DNA of 64,000 nucleotides from a virus: the IMG/VR virus record IMGVR_UViG_3300017917_000952, positions 62,001 to 126,000 of that record; one strand, given 5' to 3'. The first letter of the stretch is position 1, and each line of letters opens with the position of its first letter. A program made the translations under genes and the position numbers. Shown piece by piece: positions 53,286-62,235 of this stretch. A model generated the notes under the pieces. The model was not told where the DNA came from and did no database searches. It saw nothing but the letters and a program-made list of their open reading frames with translations.

Positions 53286-55559
53286 TTATTTCCCTGTTTT
53301 GATAGGGTTACCTTGACTATCTGTTACAAATCCGTTAGTAGAAGTGCTGACCAATGCGCCCTGTAATTGACCTAAGAAGCACTCATAGTAGCCGCGCTTT
53401 CTTGCTTTGATATCTGGTGTATTAAACCCAACAGCAGAGCAGGCTGCTTCAAAGTATCCAGGACTATTTGGATCTGCTTTGCATCTACGTAACAGATACT
53501 TAACACTAACTTCTGCTGCGATTGCAGGATCGTTTAACAGTGTAGGTTTATTAATAAGGTCATAACCAGTTAAATCAGTATAGGCTTGATAATTTGCCCT
53601 ACCCGTAATTTGAATATAGCCACGACCGATATATTTTCCGCCATCTCCGGGCTGAGTATTACCCAGGCCTCTGCCTTTAGATGTTTGGTATCCGTATAAG
53701 AATTCAGGAAGGCTATTATTAGGATTGCCTGCATACTGCTGTGCTAGAGCTCTATCGCCCTTAAAGACACTAGGAAATACCTGCAATAATCTATCTGCAC
53801 TGTAGTTAAAGTTTTCTTCAACAGTTTTCCAACGAGTTTCACCACCAGCAATACCTAATAGCGCAGCGATAGCATAAGGACTGGTTAGCCCGTACTTGGT
53901 GCAGGCCGCCTTAATTGCAGAAATTCCTGCCTGGGAAGACGCGGCATTAATATCCTTAGCATATTGCGGATCGCAGGTACCTGGTTGAACTTCTGGTTGG
54001 TTAGCGGGTTCTTGAACTCCTTGGTTAGGACTATCAGGAACTCCTTCAGCAGCACGACTAGGTCCTAAAGTAACGTCTGTTGCTGTAGAACTAAACTTAG
54101 TAGGATTAACGTTTTCGTGCTGATCCCACGGTTCGTGTGTAGGCACACGCTGCATTATCGATCTAATATTTTCTGCTTTATATTTTTCATTAGCCCAGCC
54201 TACACCTGTCTGTCTGTTAGGCAAGGTAAAAATATTCAATAAAGGAGGAGTAGATGCTGTTTCTGCAGGTGACGGAGTTGGACCAGCAGGTCCATTTAGG
54301 TGGATGTTAGATCCTCTCATTCTAATCTCGCCATTAGAATCAACAGTTAACATACCACCGTTGCCGATTTTAAAATCGCCGCCTGCAATCAAATTAGCAT
54401 CCTTGCCCGCTGTTTGAAAAATATTGTTTCCAACGTTTAGGTGTGCATCTGTGCCTACAGTTGTTTTTAATACTTCTCCGACTGTTAAGTCGGCATTTGT
54501 TCTTACAGAAATTTTTGCATAATCGTCGATAGCAAGGTTATAGAAACCTGCAACGTTGGTTTCCATATTCTTGATAGCCCGCATGTTAATGTTTCTGCCT
54601 GCTTCGATATTAAAATCTCTGTCGGCTCTTAGATTAAAGTCTGCTTCGGTATGAATACTAACGCTGTCAGACGCAAAGACATCTAGTTTACCATTACTGG
54701 TTAATTCTATCCATGCAGTTCCTTTTGCATTTCCAATATAGATTAAATCATGACTGTTATGCAGCAAAATCTGGTGACCTGTTCTAGTCCTAATTCTAAC
54801 TAATTCATTTTCGCCATTGATGTCACCGTCGTCCATAACAAAGGTAGTACCGCCTAGTCGAGAAACAGGAACTGTTTGTTTTGAACTGTAGCCCACTTCT
54901 CCTTTTTTACCCTTAGTATCAACTGGCCCAGGGGTACTTATACCAAATACTTGACTCGGTGCTTCTCTCCTTGACGAACTTGATGTAACTCCTCTAATGG
55001 TATCTAACAATAGCCCCTGTTCTAAAAGCCTATCTGCGAACGGATGCACTGGCTTTGTAACTGCACTAGGGTTTGTTGCACCTTTAGAGTGTCCGCTCTT
55101 TAAAAACTCTGCTACTGGAAGATATTTTGTACCGTAACGTTTTATTTGTTCTGCGGTCATTGCTGTATCTTGAGACGCAGCAATACCAGGAACCATGTGA
55201 TTTTGATACAGGTCAGGAATACAGCCCATCCAGTACCCTTGGTTAGGATCACCGTCGATAAAAATAACCATAACCACTGTTCCAACATCGGGAGGAACAA
55301 ACCACATACCATAACTTTTTTGTACGTCCTGGAAATTTTGGCTGTTATTTCCTTGGTAACGAATAGATGTTACGCCATAGAATGGATTTAGATAACGTAC
55401 AATAAATGTATCTTCTTGTAGGTCGGTAGAGTTTTGTACTGTCTTTATTAAGGAAACCTCTAGGTTACCCATGTAAGTAGGATCGAGGTGGTTAGTCACT
55501 TCGGCCAGGAACGGGCCTGGGGAAGGAAGTTTACTAAGCGTTCTTTGTTCAACAGCCAT
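53286..55559 (-). CDS. 5: gp5-like baseplate hub spike with C-terminal GH19 lytic domain
   Basis: 757 residues. N-terminal OB-fold (~1-130; [40 protein letters not shown]) as in T4 gp5/VgrG. A beta-helix spike follows (~270-430) with regular 8-residue repeats of asparagine/aspartate-rich rungs ([20 protein letters not shown]). A Pro-rich linker (~440-540) leads to a C-terminal domain of glycoside hydrolase family 19 type: [20 protein letters not shown] with the two expected catalytic Glu, and [21 protein letters not shown]4 gp5 instead carries a T4-lysozyme domain between OB-fold and spike. The hydrolase should cut peptidoglycan during DNA entry. Confidence 0.9.
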   Translation of the reverse strand: MAVEQRTLSKLPSPGPFLAEVTNHLDPTYMGNLEVSLIKTVQNSTDLQEDTFIVRYLNPFYGVTSIRYQGNNSQNFQDVQKSYGMWFVPPDVGTVVMVIFIDGDPNQGYWMGCIPDLYQNHMVPGIAASQDTAMTAEQIKRYGTKYLPVAEFLKSGHSKGATNPSAVTKPVHPFADRLLEQGLLLDTIRGVTSSSSRREAPSQVFGISTPGPVDTKGKKGEVGYSSKQTVPVSRLGGTTFVMDDGDINGENELVRIRTRTGHQILLHNSHDLIYIGNAKGTAWIELTSNGKLDVFASDSVSIHTEADFNLRADRDFNIEAGRNINMRAIKNMETNVAGFYNLAIDDYAKISVRTNADLTVGEVLKTTVGTDAHLNVGNNIFQTAGKDANLIAGGDFKIGNGGMLTVDSNGEIRMRGSNIHLNGPAGPTPSPAETASTPPLLNIFTLPNRQTGVGWANEKYKAENIRSIMQRVPTHEPWDQHENVNPTKFSSTATDVTLGPSRAAEGVPDSPNQGVQEPANQPEVQPGTCDPQYAKDINAASSQAGISAIKAACTKYGLTSPYAIAALLGIAGGETRWKTVEENFNYSADRLLQVFPSVFKGDRALAQQYAGNPNNSLPEFLYGYQTSKGRGLGNTQPGDGGKYIGRGYIQITGRANYQAYTDLTGYDLINKPTLLNDPAIAAEVSVKYLLRRCKADPNSPGYFEAACSAVGFNTPDIKARKRGYYECFLGQLQGALVSTSTNGFVTDSQGNPIKTGK

Positions 55560-55562
55560 GTT

Positions 55563-58500
55563 TTACCTTATCATTATTTTATCTAAAGGACTTGATTTAG
55601 AAGATTTACTTCCGAATACACTAGGTGCAGACTTACCTAAATCGCCTACAATATTAACAGGCCCTAACTGATTCTTAACTCCTATAAAGTTACCTTCTAG
55701 AGATCCAGGTATTCCTGTTGGGCCCATAAGCGACTGTCTACTACCGTATAATTTTAATCCAAGAACGGCAGCATCTTGCACTGATCTAACATTGTCAATT
55801 CCCAATCTACTCTTATATTTGTCAATAATAGTAGGACTGTTGTCGCTCACTTGTTTTGCTGCATCAGGAGGTAACTGAGATTGAGAAACTTCGTTAATTG
55901 AGTTAACTCCGAACGCTTTTGCAACTGCGGATTGGCCTCCGGCAGTTGCCAATCTGTTTAAGAAAGATTGGTCAGGAGCAGCATCAGGGGCCCTTGCAAA
56001 TGGAGGTGTTGGAGGTAATGCTCCTAATTCGTTTTGTGTTAATCCGTTTAAGTTTACACCGTTCTTAACAGCAGTATTTAAGTCAGTATCCGCAGGCACC
56101 TTTTTAGTTAGATTGCCTAACTGATTTATTAAATTGCTAGTAATGTTCGGACTTAGACCAGACAATTGTGCCTGGCTTATTCCATAGGCTGCGGCAATTG
56201 CCAGGGGATCGGCTGTATTGCCCTGTGTTGCTGCCTGTACTCGAAGCGCGGCATTGTTTGTAATTCCCGGAATCGCGGTTAAATTATTTCCTAATATACC
56301 TAGCGCAGTTCCGCTGATACCAGGAACATTAGGAACAGCAGAAGGAGGTTCTGCTAATTGCTGATTGTTAAGGTCGCTAACTGTCTGCGGTGCTGGGTTA
56401 TTTTTAAGAATATTGATAGACGCACCTATGCCGATGCCTGATCCTAGCACGGGCAAACTGTTAATTTTTCTACCAACTTGTTTTAGATACTGGCCAGCAA
56501 GTTGAGCCGCAGGGCCAGAAACTCCGAAAGATTTTAAGAGGTTCATACCTGCTTGTTCAACAAAGCCGCCCGGACTATATACACGCTGTTGTAATCCAAC
56601 GGCTGCTCTTGCAGGTAATGGCATACCAAATGCAGGTTGGTCCTGTGTTTTTAACGGACTGATCATTCTTGACACGCCTGGTAAATTCGGATCGACACCG
56701 CCGACCGGAGTAACTGGTACTGTGCTTCCGGCACCGCCAATGGCCGCAGTAAAGTTGCTAAGTTGGCCCGGAAGACCGGGGCTAGGTATAGAACGATTTA
56801 ACTGCGACAGAAGATTTAGCGTACCAGGTCTAAAGCCAGACTGCTCTGCCGTAGGAGGACCCGAGTCCTCAGTTGCAACATCTTCCGGATTTGGCTTTTG
56901 TGCCTGCGTCTTAGACGGATCTGTGATCGGTGTCTTTTGACTCTGGGGTGTCGTTTGAGGGTTATCGACAGGAACTGCCTGTCCAGGCATACGCATAATT
57001 TCTAGAGACTGCTTAAACATTCCGTCTTTAAACATACTCTTGCATTTTAGAACTTGATATACTCCACTAAAGGGAATTAGGTTCGAGTCGAATTGATAAA
57101 AACCGTCAGCACCGATGTCGACTGGATTCTTAAAGTTGATATTAATTAAAACATCTCCGTAAGTAAATTGTGCTTCACCGTCTTCTGACACCCTAGGTGA
57201 TCCTTCAACTGGTTTAGGGTTGTTATTGCCTAAGCCACCCGTTACTAAAAAGATAGGATCTCCTAAAATATCAATATTTCCGCCGATCATGCTAACCTGA
57301 GAATTAACAATAGCGTTATGCATAGCCTGAGCCATTGCATAGTAAGGGCTTTGCTGCGGTTGTCCTCCGCCTCGGGCCATTGTATTTGTTAGAGTTGCAT
57401 CAGACTGCTGGCCTGTTGCAGGTAGTCCCTTGTCTCCGGAATTACCGCTCTGTTCTGATCGTGTTGCATCTGTGCCGTCTGTTTTAGAAACTGCATCACG
57501 GCCTGGTTGACCTTGGACATTACCTAGGCCAGAAGGAATTGCTTCGAAGAATAAATTGTTAAAGTTTAACTTGAAGTTTGTAATATCCAAGTTCTTTCCT
57601 GTATAGATATAATCATACTTTCTAACACAGGACTGATATAATAACGACTGGTCAACTGTTTGATTTGCAAATCCAGGAACCTTAGTATATAAAATCTTGT
57701 AAGGAGTTACTACATAGGTGTATATGTAATAATGTTTATTTTTAAGTTTATCAATCTTAGGCTTTTCTGTAACTTCTAATTTTATCAAGAAGTAGTCAAA
57801 CATATTATCTTTTACAACTTCTTTCCAATTACTGCCCATTAATTTTTCAAGGCGGCTTCGTAGATAGTGACTGTCTCTAATGATTGCCTCAATACATTCT
57901 TGAATACTACGCCCTTCGTTAAACTGAATAACAGGATCGCGAGGTTCTAATGCAACGACTCTGCTGGCTCCGGCAGGTGCATTTGAAGCAGACGAAGGGG
58001 CAAGGTATACAACATTGCCCTGCGGGTCTCTATATTTCTGTTGAGTATTGCCAGGATCGGGCATTGTAAAAAGATTCTTATCTTCTGTAATTTCAGTTAC
58101 TTTCGATAAAGATATCTCATTAGGTGTATCAACCCATCCTTTGCTATTATCCCAAGAAGGAAACTTAACTTTGTACTCGTCATAGTCGAGCGGTTTCTCT
58201 TTAGCATCGTCTGCTTCTTTTTTAATTTGCTCAGAAACAGACCTAACTAAATCTTCCACGATGTCTTTAACAGTCGCTCCTTTAATTTTCACTGACTTTT
58301 TAATAGTGCTAGGATTACCAAAGTGTACTTCGTTAAGTGGGACGGCTTTAATTTGATACTTTGTTCCCTTTTCGTCGAGGTTAACTTCAACGTTAGTAAT
58401 TTGGATAGGAAAATATCGTGTACCAAATTGTTCTATTACAGGATCGGGCATATCACTCGTGTCGGGATAACCAATGAACTCCATTTTTAGTACAAAAGCC

Positions 58501-58973
58501 GCATTTGCATACGTTGGGTGTCCTGCGGCTTGAGCCGCTACCTGTAATGCTTCAATAAATCCATTTATGCTAAAGGGCTCGTATACGTCGAACGAAATAT
58601 TCGTAGGCTGTGTTGATGCAGAGTTTTTATCACGCTGCATGATTGTTTCGATTTCGAGATTGTCAATGAACATATCAAATCGGCCGGGACTATTTTCATT
58701 AAATCCATCTACCAGTGCCTGATTTGCCGACGTTGTTGCAGACTTCATGCCTTGAGGGCCTTTGCCGCCGGAACGTAAAATTACATAGTTTAATTCTCTA
58801 GACCTGTAAGTATTAGGATCATTTACTTCCTCGCTAGATAACGCCGCTAGAGTAAACAAATATGTAAAACTTCTATATTTGTGCAACACATTTAATTCTG
58901 GTGGTTTATTTCCAGACGGTGCTGGTGCTGCGGACGAGCCTACGTTTACGGTCTTTCTATCTACCTCACTCAT
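55563..58973 (-). CDS. Large baseplate hub-like structural protein
   Basis: 1136 residues. The N-terminal ~450 residues look globular and conserved in T4-like aquatic phages (RSFTYLFTLAALSSEEVNDP, FDMFIDNLEIETIM, YFPIQITNVEVNLDEKGTKY). A gp27-like hub role is inferred from position directly upstream of gp5. The middle and C-terminal ~500 residues are low-complexity Pro/Gly/Ala/Gln/Asn (for example PGRDAVSKTDGTDATRSEQS) with helical repeats of the type AAAYGISQAQLSGLSP, KAFGVNSINEVSQSQLPP, probably an extended or tape-like part. It ends 4 bases before the gp5 start. Exact function unproven. Confidence 0.75.
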   Translation of the reverse strand: MSEVDRKTVNVGSSAAPAPSGNKPPELNVLHKYRSFTYLFTLAALSSEEVNDPNTYRSRELNYVILRSGGKGPQGMKSATTSANQALVDGFNENSPGRFDMFIDNLEIETIMQRDKNSASTQPTNISFDVYEPFSINGFIEALQVAAQAAGHPTYANAAFVLKMEFIGYPDTSDMPDPVIEQFGTRYFPIQITNVEVNLDEKGTKYQIKAVPLNEVHFGNPSTIKKSVKIKGATVKDIVEDLVRSVSEQIKKEADDAKEKPLDYDEYKVKFPSWDNSKGWVDTPNEISLSKVTEITEDKNLFTMPDPGNTQQKYRDPQGNVVYLAPSSASNAPAGASRVVALEPRDPVIQFNEGRSIQECIEAIIRDSHYLRSRLEKLMGSNWKEVVKDNMFDYFLIKLEVTEKPKIDKLKNKHYYIYTYVVTPYKILYTKVPGFANQTVDQSLLYQSCVRKYDYIYTGKNLDITNFKLNFNNLFFEAIPSGLGNVQGQPGRDAVSKTDGTDATRSEQSGNSGDKGLPATGQQSDATLTNTMARGGGQPQQSPYYAMAQAMHNAIVNSQVSMIGGNIDILGDPIFLVTGGLGNNNPKPVEGSPRVSEDGEAQFTYGDVLININFKNPVDIGADGFYQFDSNLIPFSGVYQVLKCKSMFKDGMFKQSLEIMRMPGQAVPVDNPQTTPQSQKTPITDPSKTQAQKPNPEDVATEDSGPPTAEQSGFRPGTLNLLSQLNRSIPSPGLPGQLSNFTAAIGGAGSTVPVTPVGGVDPNLPGVSRMISPLKTQDQPAFGMPLPARAAVGLQQRVYSPGGFVEQAGMNLLKSFGVSGPAAQLAGQYLKQVGRKINSLPVLGSGIGIGASINILKNNPAPQTVSDLNNQQLAEPPSAVPNVPGISGTALGILGNNLTAIPGITNNAALRVQAATQGNTADPLAIAAAYGISQAQLSGLSPNITSNLINQLGNLTKKVPADTDLNTAVKNGVNLNGLTQNELGALPPTPPFARAPDAAPDQSFLNRLATAGGQSAVAKAFGVNSINEVSQSQLPPDAAKQVSDNSPTIIDKYKSRLGIDNVRSVQDAAVLGLKLYGSRQSLMGPTGIPGSLEGNFIGVKNQLGPVNIVGDLGKSAPSVFGSKSSKSSPLDKIMIR

Positions 58974-58974
58974 A

Positions 58975-59274
58975 TTAAATTCCTAATGTTTGTTTCATTG
59001 AGCTTTGTTTAGGAAGAAATATTTTAACTCCCGGCTCTAGATCAAAAACAGGATCTTTAAGAACCGATGGATTTCTAGCAGCAAATACCCACCATAACTT
59101 ACTATCGCTATAAAGGTCATAGGCTAATAAATCAGGCCTATGCGTATAACTGGCTGTTACTGTGAACAAGATATCGTCGGGTTCGGCAGGAATTTGTCTC
59201 CATACCATAACATCAAGGTAACCGTTCTCCTGACCTGTGCTAGCATACGGACTAGTATTACTGTAATTTGCCAT
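58975..59274 (-). CDS. 53: Baseplate wedge protein gp53-like
   Basis: 99 residues. YTHRPDLLAYDLYSDSKLWW and VFAARNPSVLKDPVFDLEPG are the typical gp53/LysM-like core that clamps baseplate wedges together. T4 gp53 is longer (196), so this is a minimal version lacking the extra domain. The gene ends 2 bases before the hub gene and its ATG touches the stop of the previous gene, so it is translationally coupled in the late operon. Confidence 0.88.
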   Translation of the reverse strand: MANYSNTSPYASTGQENGYLDVMVWRQIPAEPDDILFTVTASYTHRPDLLAYDLYSDSKLWWVFAARNPSVLKDPVFDLEPGVKIFLPKQSSMKQTLGI

Positions 59275-60146
59275 TATAGATATCCTTTTCCAACTAATGA
59301 GTTCTTAATATAAGAATCAACTGTTGCTACCGACATTTCTCTTCTACTGTATGTTGGCTTGCATGTGACAGTAACTGACGCCTTTGTAGGAACGCTAACA
59401 CGTTGACCTCGAACCCAGCAGGTATAAAAATCAACATCGTCGGGCAAATCGTGTCTTACACTTGTAACAACAACCGGTACATTCTTTAGTACCCATTCAC
59501 CGTAGGAAAACAATCTGCAGATAGGTGGGGGACTTCCTGCCTTGCTGTCGTTACCAAATTGCATTTTTGTTAAAGAAGATAAAATTCTAATAGCACCGAT
59601 GTAATAGTATGCATCGTCTTCGTTTTGAACTGTAAAAGTTGATGTAATAGTAATGTCGCTTACACCACTATTTTTATAAAAATTAATTGCATAGTTAGAA
59701 TGCAAAGGAGTATTCGAGCTGTATTCTGCTCTGCTTTCTAATGTAATCTGAGGTGTATATGGAAACAAGACGCCGCCAAATCTAGCGAAATCTCTTGCAA
59801 AATCTCCCTGAATATAACTGCCAGGAACTTTAATAATAGTCCTTAACTCGTCTTGGCCGCCGGCATCTACAGCGGAATTATCAGAATTAACTTTTTGAAC
59901 TGTAACCTCAGGCGCGACTTCGACGGGTTTTTCTGCACCCTGTGTTGCATTGCCAGTATCTCTAATAGGACCAGATGCTGGAGCAGGATACCTATTTGCT
60001 AGACGAGCAGTCTCATCTCCTGTATCAGTTGCAGTACCACGTCTCCTAGGGTTCCTATAAACTACAGTACCACCGGCTGAATTATTAACGCCCGTGAAGC
60101 CATTTTGTGAATAAATACCTGGTTCGCCTAAAATATTCCCTGCCAT
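59274..60146 (-). CDS. Baseplate-tail tube junction protein, gp48-like
   Basis: 290 residues, first gene of the late operon. The N-terminal ~90 residues are disordered and Pro/Gly-rich. The conserved part (~100-290) reads FARDFARFGGVLFPYTPQIT, HSNYAINFYKNSGVSDITIT, STFTVQNEDDAYYYIGAIRI and VLKNVPVVVTSVRHDLPDDV, the pattern of a tube-associated baseplate protein in T4-like aquatic phages. I equate it with gp48/gp54 by place next to gp53. AAGGAAA precedes the ATG. Confidence 0.6.
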   Translation of the reverse strand: MAGNILGEPGIYSQNGFTGVNNSAGGTVVYRNPRRRGTATDTGDETARLANRYPAPASGPIRDTGNATQGAEKPVEVAPEVTVQKVNSDNSAVDAGGQDELRTIIKVPGSYIQGDFARDFARFGGVLFPYTPQITLESRAEYSSNTPLHSNYAINFYKNSGVSDITITSTFTVQNEDDAYYYIGAIRILSSLTKMQFGNDSKAGSPPPICRLFSYGEWVLKNVPVVVTSVRHDLPDDVDFYTCWVRGQRVSVPTKASVTVTCKPTYSRREMSVATVDSYIKNSLVGKGYL

Positions 60147-60165
60147 AATCGTTTCCTTATAATTA

Positions 60166-60173
60166 CTATTTAA
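60166..60173 (-). promoter_or_regulatory. Weak candidate late promoter of the structural operon
   Basis: On the minus strand TTAAATAG, 19 bases before ATG 60146 and ahead of AAGGAAA. It diverges from the T4 consensus at two positions but has the right spacing. Confidence 0.3.
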
Positions 60174-60201
60174 CCATTAGATAAAGTGCCAATATTATTG
60201 G

Positions 60202-60229
60202 TTGACAGGTAGTAATTTTGTGCTATACT
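60202..60229 (+). promoter_or_regulatory. Sigma-70 promoter for gp55
   Basis: TTGACA at 60202-60207 and TATACT at 60224-60229 with a 16-base spacer, divergent from the late operon. The shared 108-base gap is the only control region between the two programmes. Confidence 0.75.
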
Positions 60230-60254
60230 TTCTAAAAAGGACTACAACATTACC

Positions 60255-61172
60255 ATGACTTTAGGAACTACAATAAGAAAAGCCAAATACCTAAACAACA
60301 GAGACCTGCTAGCAGAAATTCATAGGAGCAAATGCTCCTTTTCAAGTTTTACTAAGCCAGAATACAGTACATACGATATTATTCTACCAAGCACAGATAA
60401 AGTTAATCAACGCACTCTTGCCGATGCCAGAAGAAATAAAGCAAAACGTATAGGCTTGCAAGCATTTACTGAAGCAAGACTCTCAGGCGATAAAAAGGTA
60501 AAACTAGCAGACTTAACTCCGGATTATAAGTCTATACCTAAGACAGATGTTATTATCAGAATAATGACATTTGATCATATTCCCCTTGCTCCGGGCCGTA
60601 AAAAGACTACCAAGACTACAGCAGATAGTCACGAAAAGGTAAATTTTCCTCCTTTCCAACACTGGAAACTAGACGAAGAAACTGAAGAACTAGTCTGTGT
60701 AGGTAAAAGTCATTGGAAGGGCCCTGTTGATAAAGGACAGTTCAGCAAAGACCACGGACGCATTACTGAAAACTTAGGTAAGATGTTTATCAAACTAAGT
60801 GAACGCTATGCACAGAGAAGCAACTGGCGTGGATACACCTATGTAGATGAGATGAAGGGACAGGCTATTTTACAGTTAAGTCAGATCGGTCTTCAATTTG
60901 ACGAGTCTAAATCAGAGAATCCATTTGCTTATTACACAGCCGCAGTCACTAATAGTTTTACTAGGATTCTAAATCTAGAGAAGAAAAATCAAAACATTCG
61001 TGACGATTTACTCGAAGAAAACGGCCTAACTCCAAGTCTTACTAGACAAAACCAGCACGAATACGCCGAAGAAACAGCACGCCAGGCAGAACTATACAAG
61101 AACATGCGTATGCCAAAAAGCGAAGAAGTTGATATTGAAGAAGAGTTTGAGGATGAAGGAACTGAGGCTTGA
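60255..61172 (+). CDS. 55: Late sigma factor gp55-like
   Basis: 305 residues, longer than T4 gp55 (185). The conserved part is in the C-terminal half: NWRGYTYVDEMKGQAILQLS, QIGLQFDESKSENPFAYYTA and AVTNSFTRILNLEKKNQNIR, corresponding to sigma region 2 (core binding and -10 recognition). The N-terminal ~150 residues are basic and of unclear role. The end is very acidic (EEVDIEEEFEDEG), comparable to the clamp-binding tail of T4 gp55. With gp45 it should direct host RNA polymerase to TATAAATA-type promoters. Transcribed from its own sigma-70 promoter. Confidence 0.9.
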   Translation: MTLGTTIRKAKYLNNRDLLAEIHRSKCSFSSFTKPEYSTYDIILPSTDKVNQRTLADARRNKAKRIGLQAFTEARLSGDKKVKLADLTPDYKSIPKTDVIIRIMTFDHIPLAPGRKKTTKTTADSHEKVNFPPFQHWKLDEETEELVCVGKSHWKGPVDKGQFSKDHGRITENLGKMFIKLSERYAQRSNWRGYTYVDEMKGQAILQLSQIGLQFDESKSENPFAYYTAAVTNSFTRILNLEKKNQNIRDDLLEENGLTPSLTRQNQHEYAEETARQAELYKNMRMPKSEEVDIEEEFEDEGTEA

Positions 61173-61197
61173 CTTTGCCCGTTCTGATCGCTACACT
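61169..61197 (+). promoter_or_regulatory. Sigma-70 promoter for gp47/gp46
   Basis: TTGACT at 61169-61174 and TACACT at 61192-61197, 17-base spacer. It begins at the stop codon of gp55, and AGGAG precedes ATG 61222. Confidence 0.65.
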
Positions 61198-61221
61198 GTT
61201 TAAGTTAGGAGAATTATAATA

Positions 61222-62235
61222 ATGCCTATGTTTAAAAAGGTAGCATGTTTTACAGACATACACTTTGGGCTCAAATCAAACAGTTCAACTCATCTAAGGG
61301 ACTGCGAAGAATTTGTAGATTGGTTTATTGATACAGCCAAAAAAGAAGGTTGCGAAACTGCAATCTTCTTAGGCGACTGGAGTCACAATCGAAACAGTCT
61401 CAATTTGATGACCCTTGATACTAGTATTAGGTGTCTAGAAAAGTTAGGTGCTGCATTTGATAAGTTTTACTGGTTTCCTGGAAACCACGACTTGTTCTAT
61501 AAAGACAAGCGAGATGTACACAGTTCTGCATTTGGCAGGCACATTCCCGGCGTCACTGTGGTTGAAAAAATTGAAGTCATAGACGATGTAGCCTTAGTAC
61601 CGTGGTTGGTAGGTGACGAATGGAAGAAGATGCCCGAATTAGAGTGCAAATATGTATTTGGACATTTTGAACTTCCTAAGTTCTTTATGAACGCAATGGT
61701 ACAAATGCCAGATCACGGGGAACTGAGAGCAGAAGACTTTCAGAAGCCCGACTACATCTTTTCTGGGCACTTCCACAAACGCCAGACCAATAACAAAGTT
61801 ATCTATATAGGTAACGCCTTCCCACATAACTTTGCAGATGCATGGGATGACGAACGGGGTATGATGACCTTAGAGTGGGGCGGTGAGCCTAAGTTTATTA
61901 ACTGGGAAAACTGCCCTAAGTTCCGTGTTATCAAACTGTCAGATTTAATTGACAAAGAAGACAGCATCATGAAAAGCAAGATGCATCTTAAAGTTCACCT
62001 CGATATTGATATTAGTTTCGAAGAAGCAAACTTTATTAAAGAAACGTTTACAGAAAAACACGACATTCGAGAGATTAGTCTAATCCAAGATAAAACTAAT
62101 TTAGACGGTACTGTTGACGATAACCCTGATGCTAAGTTTGAAAGTGTTGACCAGATTGTAACAGAACAACTAGTTAATATCGACAGCAAAGAATTTGATA
62201 AGAACACCCTGCTAGAAATCTATAATAATCTATGA
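61222..62235 (+). CDS. 47: Recombination endonuclease subunit gp47 (SbcD/Mre11-like)
   Basis: 337 residues, equal in size to T4 gp47 (339). The calcineurin-like phosphoesterase motifs are DIHFG, LGDWSHNR, FPGNHD, FGHFELPK and SGHFHKR, covering both metal sites. The partner gp46 gene overlaps its stop by 4 bases. Mre11-Rad50 type complexes resect DNA ends and, in T4-like phages, drive recombination-dependent replication and host DNA breakdown. It has its own promoter and AGGAG site. Confidence 0.95.
   Translation: MPMFKKVACFTDIHFGLKSNSSTHLRDCEEFVDWFIDTAKKEGCETAIFLGDWSHNRNSLNLMTLDTSIRCLEKLGAAFDKFYWFPGNHDLFYKDKRDVHSSAFGRHIPGVTVVEKIEVIDDVALVPWLVGDEWKKMPELECKYVFGHFELPKFFMNAMVQMPDHGELRAEDFQKPDYIFSGHFHKRQTNNKVIYIGNAFPHNFADAWDDERGMMTLEWGGEPKFINWENCPKFRVIKLSDLIDKEDSIMKSKMHLKVHLDIDISFEEANFIKETFTEKHDIREISLIQDKTNLDGTVDDNPDAKFESVDQIVTEQLVNIDSKEFDKNTLLEIYNNL

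Noticed and set aside
53281-53292. GAAATAAATATT (minus strand) as late promoter for gp25
   Set aside because: It is only 5 bases from the start codon, so the RNA would begin at or after the ATG; mentioned in the gp25 entry only.
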